Below are positions 6,875 through 9,616 of a stretch of 9,616 nucleotides of DNA, piece by piece. The stretch spans positions 1-9,616 of the forward strand of contig JAUIFW010000035.1 in assembly GCA_030430105.1 (NCBI GenBank). The letters run 5' to 3'. Position numbers and translations under genes: made by a program. The notes below the pieces were generated by a model. It made no database searches, was not told where the DNA came from, and saw nothing but the letters and a program-made list of their open reading frames with translations. How positions within the stretch are numbered: position 1 is the first letter of the stretch; each line of letters begins with the position of its first letter. Source of the DNA: a bacterium. GTDB lineage: Bacteria > Patescibacteria > Gracilibacteria > 1-14-2-50-48-13.

Positions 6875-9616
6875 ATGACAAACACACGATTCAAATACCT
6901 CAGCGGACTCATCGTCGCCACACTCGGAGCTTTAGCGCTTGGTGGGGGCTTCTTGGCTTCCAATTTGCTGGAAGCTACGGGGACAAAAGGAATATCGCTT
7001 TCGGTGGAAGGAACTCCTTTCGGTGCCGCGATTTCGCAAGAGGGTGCGGCTCTAACGGTGTCCTTGGCTAGTGTTCCTCCTACGGGCGCGGATGCGGATG
7101 TGATGGGAGGGCGACTTGTGTATGACCCTGCTAAGCTTTCTCTTGATCATGACGGTGCGGTCGTAGCCACTAACGCCACGCTTGTGTCTGATATCTCAGG
7201 TGTGCAGACGGATGCGTCTGGAGATGAGACAGGGGCGTATATTTTCCTTGTCACCAAGACAGAGGCATTTGTAGAGGATGAGGAGGTGCTTACCTTTACC
7301 TTTGAACCTGTGGTGGACGAGGGGACTGCGGAAGTGGGTGTGGATATCCTCCGTTTCCAGGATAGTTCTGACCTTTCTGCGGGAGCGAGTGTGTTCTTTG
7401 CACAGAAGGATGAGGACGGAGTGTCCTATGATCCACTTACACTTACATGGGATCTTGCTGAATCCGCTCCGGATGAGACGCTTCCAGAAATCACTATCAC
7501 GTCACCACTCGCAGGAGCTTCGTATGGAGCACTTGCTGCGCTAGAGGGGACGGCGATGGATGATACAGAAGTGACAAGTCTTACGTACTCGCTGAAGCAA
7601 GGCGAGAAGTTCTTGGCTTCTGCTGGAGGAGACTTCGTGAGTGATACGGAGGTGGCCATTCCACTTACCCTTACGGATGATGCATGGAAGATTGAGCGAG
7701 AGCTAGCAAATGCGGAGTATGTACTTCGTCTTATTGCAAAGGATGCGGCTGATAATACGCAGGATACAACACTTGGGTTCAAGGTGGGCCCTCAGGAGCC
7801 GCTTGTGATTACTCCAGTGGATGGAAAGGACTCGAAACTACTTCGTATCTATGGAGAGGTGGATCCTACGGAAGGTGGATCTGCTGAGGTCAAGTACTCA
7901 CTCAAGAGCAAGAAGACTGACAAGTACTTTGATGGTACGGCCTTTACCCTTGATGAGGAGCAGAGGAACCCGGTTACCCTAACGGATAACACTTGGGAGG
8001 TAGCTGATATGGATATTGCTCTTCCTGTGGATGAGGAATTTACCCTTACAACGTATCTGACAGAGGCAAGCTGGGTGTCGCATGGCGCAGAGGTGGTCCT
8101 TGAAAATGTTGGACCTACTATAGAGCTTGAGCTTCCGGAGGAGGATGCTTCCTATGTGGATACGGTGACGATCAAGGGTGCTTTCAAGGACCCAGATGGC
8201 GTGAAGTCTGCGCAATATAGTCTGAAGAGCGGGAATAAGTATTACAACTTTGCTGAAGCGGAGGCCGACCGAGCCTTTGATGAAACGAGTCAGGCTTGGT
8301 ATATCATGTGGACACTAGGTGATGCACCGTATGATACGGAGAAAACCTTTGAGTTTACCCATAGCTTTGCTCCGGGTGAGTATGAGCTCATGATTTCTAC
8401 CGTAGATGCACATGAGGATCTCAAGACTACGACAAAGACTATTGGCTTTACGATTACTGATGAGCCTACGCATACTATTGATCTAGACGATAAGGGGTTG
8501 GTGCGTTCTGTGCACGGATCCTTTGTGCCAGATGCTGATGCTGCTTCTGTGACTGTGCAGTACAGTTTGAAGGACAATGCTTCAGGGAAGTGGTTTGATG
8601 GGACAGCCTTTACCAAGGATGAGGAGGAGAAGCTAGATGGCACACTGGATCAGGGGCTCAATTGGAAGGCTGATATCGGGTATATGCTTCCTGCGGATGA
8701 GACGCTACTTCTCACTATCTATGTGGAGGGTGGTACCCATTATGCGGCCTGGGCTGATGTGCTAGAGGATGGGAATGCGCCTCAGGTGATTATTGCTACG
8801 CCTGGGCACAATACTTCTATGGAGACGCTTACAAAGATTGCGGGGCTTGCGGTGGATGCCAAGAGCGCTATCACAACGCTAGAGTTTTCTCTTCAGAAGG
8901 GAGCGAGTTACTTGAATGAGGCTGGTAGCTTTGCAAGCTCTACGGAGCTGCGTTTCCCTCTTTCCCTTGATGGTAGTGTGTGGGAAAAGCTTGCGGACCT
9001 ATCGGATGAGGATACCTATGTACTTCGCGTGTTTGCGGAGGATGCGTTTGGTAATACTGCGATTGCGAGATCTCGCTTTACGATTGAGGAGCAGCAGGTG
9101 GTGGATCCAAGTGATCCGAGTAAGTACTTTATCAATCCAGATGTATATGTGGATCGATCGCCGCTTAGTTGTGAGCCTGCGGATGCCTTTGTTGATACAC
9201 TAGGGCACTGGGGGCAATCACATATTGAGCGAGCTCGTTTGCGATGTATGATTGGTGGTAAATCATCAGGGATTTTTGCCCCAAATGCTGCGGTAACCCG
9301 TGCAGAGCTTACCAAGATTGTAATTGATGGGTTTAGGCTCAAGAAGAGGGCAGAGGCTCAGGCACCACAATTCAATGATGTATTTGTGAATGCTTGGTAC
9401 TACGAGCCCGTAGCTGTGGCGCGGCTTGCTGCGATTATTGATGGGTATACGGATGGAAGCTTCCGTCCTAATGCGCAGATCAATCGTGCGGAGGCGCTCA
9501 AGATTATGACAGAGGCCGCTGTGGCGGTGGATGCTCTTGATGGATCGATTCGGGATAACTTTGAGCAGTGGAAAGCGACCTTCCCAAGCTATACCTATGT
9601 GACCTTTGAGGATGTG
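6875..9616 (+). CDS. SLH-domain surface protein with cohesin-like module and five Ig-like repeats (runs off right edge)
   Basis: 914 codons are open to the window edge. A signal sequence or signal anchor occupies residues 1-32 (Arg/Lys, then a hydrophobic 11-28). Residues ~40-180 look like a divergent cohesin domain: a beta-rich start, GGRLVYDPAKLSL (78-90), and EVLTFTFEP (137-145). Five Ig-like repeats of about 107 residues follow (199-740), each with a YSLK/FSLQ strand. SLH domain 1 spans ~769-823 (FVDTLGHWG, then TRAE at 808-811). SLH domain 2 spans ~833-880 (FNDV, W841, then NRAE at 870-873). A third begins with FEDV at the edge. SLH triplets bind pyruvylated wall polymers, so this is probably a wall-anchored S-layer or scaffold protein. 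If it ends after the third domain, it is about 970 residues. ATG 6875 has no Shine-Dalgarno sequence but starts exactly at the signal sequence, 33 bp after the previous stop with no terminator between, implying an operon. It has only two cysteines, C766 and C791, flanking the start of SLH1. Confidence 0.88.
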   Translation, partial: MTNTRFKYLSGLIVATLGALALGGGFLASNLLEATGTKGISLSVEGTPFGAAISQEGAALTVSLASVPPTGADADVMGGRLVYDPAKLSLDHDGAVVATNATLVSDISGVQTDASGDETGAYIFLVTKTEAFVEDEEVLTFTFEPVVDEGTAEVGVDILRFQDSSDLSAGASVFFAQKDEDGVSYDPLTLTWDLAESAPDETLPEITITSPLAGASYGALAALEGTAMDDTEVTSLTYSLKQGEKFLASAGGDFVSDTEVAIPLTLTDDAWKIERELANAEYVLRLIAKDAADNTQDTTLGFKVGPQEPLVITPVDGKDSKLLRIYGEVDPTEGGSAEVKYSLKSKKTDKYFDGTAFTLDEEQRNPVTLTDNTWEVADMDIALPVDEEFTLTTYLTEASWVSHGAEVVLENVGPTIELELPEEDASYVDTVTIKGAFKDPDGVKSAQYSLKSGNKYYNFAEAEADRAFDETSQAWYIMWTLGDAPYDTEKTFEFTHSFAPGEYELMISTVDAHEDLKTTTKTIGFTITDEPTHTIDLDDKGLVRSVHGSFVPDADAASVTVQYSLKDNASGKWFDGTAFTKDEEEKLDGTLDQGLNWKADIGYMLPADETLLLTIYVEGGTHYAAWADVLEDGNAPQVIIATPGHNTSMETLTKIAGLAVDAKSAITTLEFSLQKGASYLNEAGSFASSTELRFPLSLDGSVWEKLADLSDEDTYVLRVFAEDAFGNTAIARSRFTIEEQQVVDPSDPSKYFINPDVYVDRSPLSCEPADAFVDTLGHWGQSHIERARLRCMIGGKSSGIFAPNAAVTRAELTKIVIDGFRLKKRAEAQAPQFNDVFVNAWYYEPVAVARLAAIIDGYTDGSFRPNAQINRAEALKIMTEAAVAVDALDGSIRDNFEQWKATFPSYTYVTFEDV
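7469..9094 (+). repeat. Five tandem Ig-like repeat units within the SLH protein
   Basis: Units run at about residues 199-305, 306-412, 413-531, 532-633 and 634-740. The anchor strand YSLK (FSLQ in the last) falls at residues 238, 341, 448, 563 and 671, giving spacings of 103, 107, 115 and 108. Units 2 and 4 share the extra motif FDGTAFT followed by an acidic run. Over 39 bases there (7922-7960 and 8588-8626) I count 32 identities, which points to older duplication rather than recent expansion. The units probably form a stalk between the cohesin-like domain and the wall anchor. Confidence 0.75.

Noticed and set aside
7426..7782. 118-codon minus-strand frame
   Set aside because: It is antisense to the Ig-like repeats of the SLH protein; its Ser/Ala-rich translation is a shadow of the plus-strand codon pattern. 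The minus frames at 8290-8643 and 9016-9342 are rejected for the same reason.
1..9616. Alternative genetic code (TGA as Gly, as in some CPR lineages)
   Set aside because: Long genes contain no in-frame TGA and align sensibly under the standard code.
1..9616. tRNA, rRNA, CRISPR array, insertion sequence or attachment site
   Set aside because: No cloverleaf, rRNA-like sequence, regular spacer array, transposase or terminal inverted repeats were seen by eye.

Overview
The window looks like chromosomal DNA of a bacterium using the standard code: there are no in-frame TGA codons and both complete genes end in TAA. An archaeal-type PilT-family ATPase sits beside ftsA, the exported surface proteins are very large and probably Sec-dependent, start codons mostly lack Shine-Dalgarno sequences, and hairpins have GAA loops. 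Together these suggest a Patescibacteria/CPR lineage, possibly near Peregrinibacteria. That placement is inference and rests on no marker gene.

Layout. Positions 1-431 hold the first 143 codons of ftsA on the minus strand; the gene runs off the left edge. A roughly 280-bp divergent intergenic region follows, with a good sigma70-type promoter for ftsA and a weaker candidate for the rightward gene. Positions 711-2120 encode an ATPase of the archaeal PIN-ATPase-KH family (COG1855) that has the ATPase and KH parts but no PIN domain. Positions 2121-2284 hold two GAA-loop hairpins separated by very AT-rich DNA, then an extended -10 promoter directly against the second hairpin.

From 2285 to the right edge there is a two-gene operon for exported proteins. 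The first is a 1518-residue, cysteine-rich protein with fibronectin III-like and Ig-like modules and a degenerate dockerin-like Ca-loop motif near its C-terminus. The second starts 33 bp later and continues past the window. It has a signal sequence, a divergent cohesin-like domain, five tandem ~107-residue Ig-like repeats, two complete SLH domains and the start of a third.

How they may work together. SLH domains normally hold a protein on the cell-wall polymer. The second protein could therefore be the wall-anchored scaffold, with its cohesin-like module at the far end of an Ig-like stalk. The first could be a secreted partner docked through its C-terminal motif. This is the most interesting hypothesis here, but both the cohesin and dockerin calls are weak by eye. 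ftsA and the ATPase gene are separate transcription units with no evident link to the surface operon.
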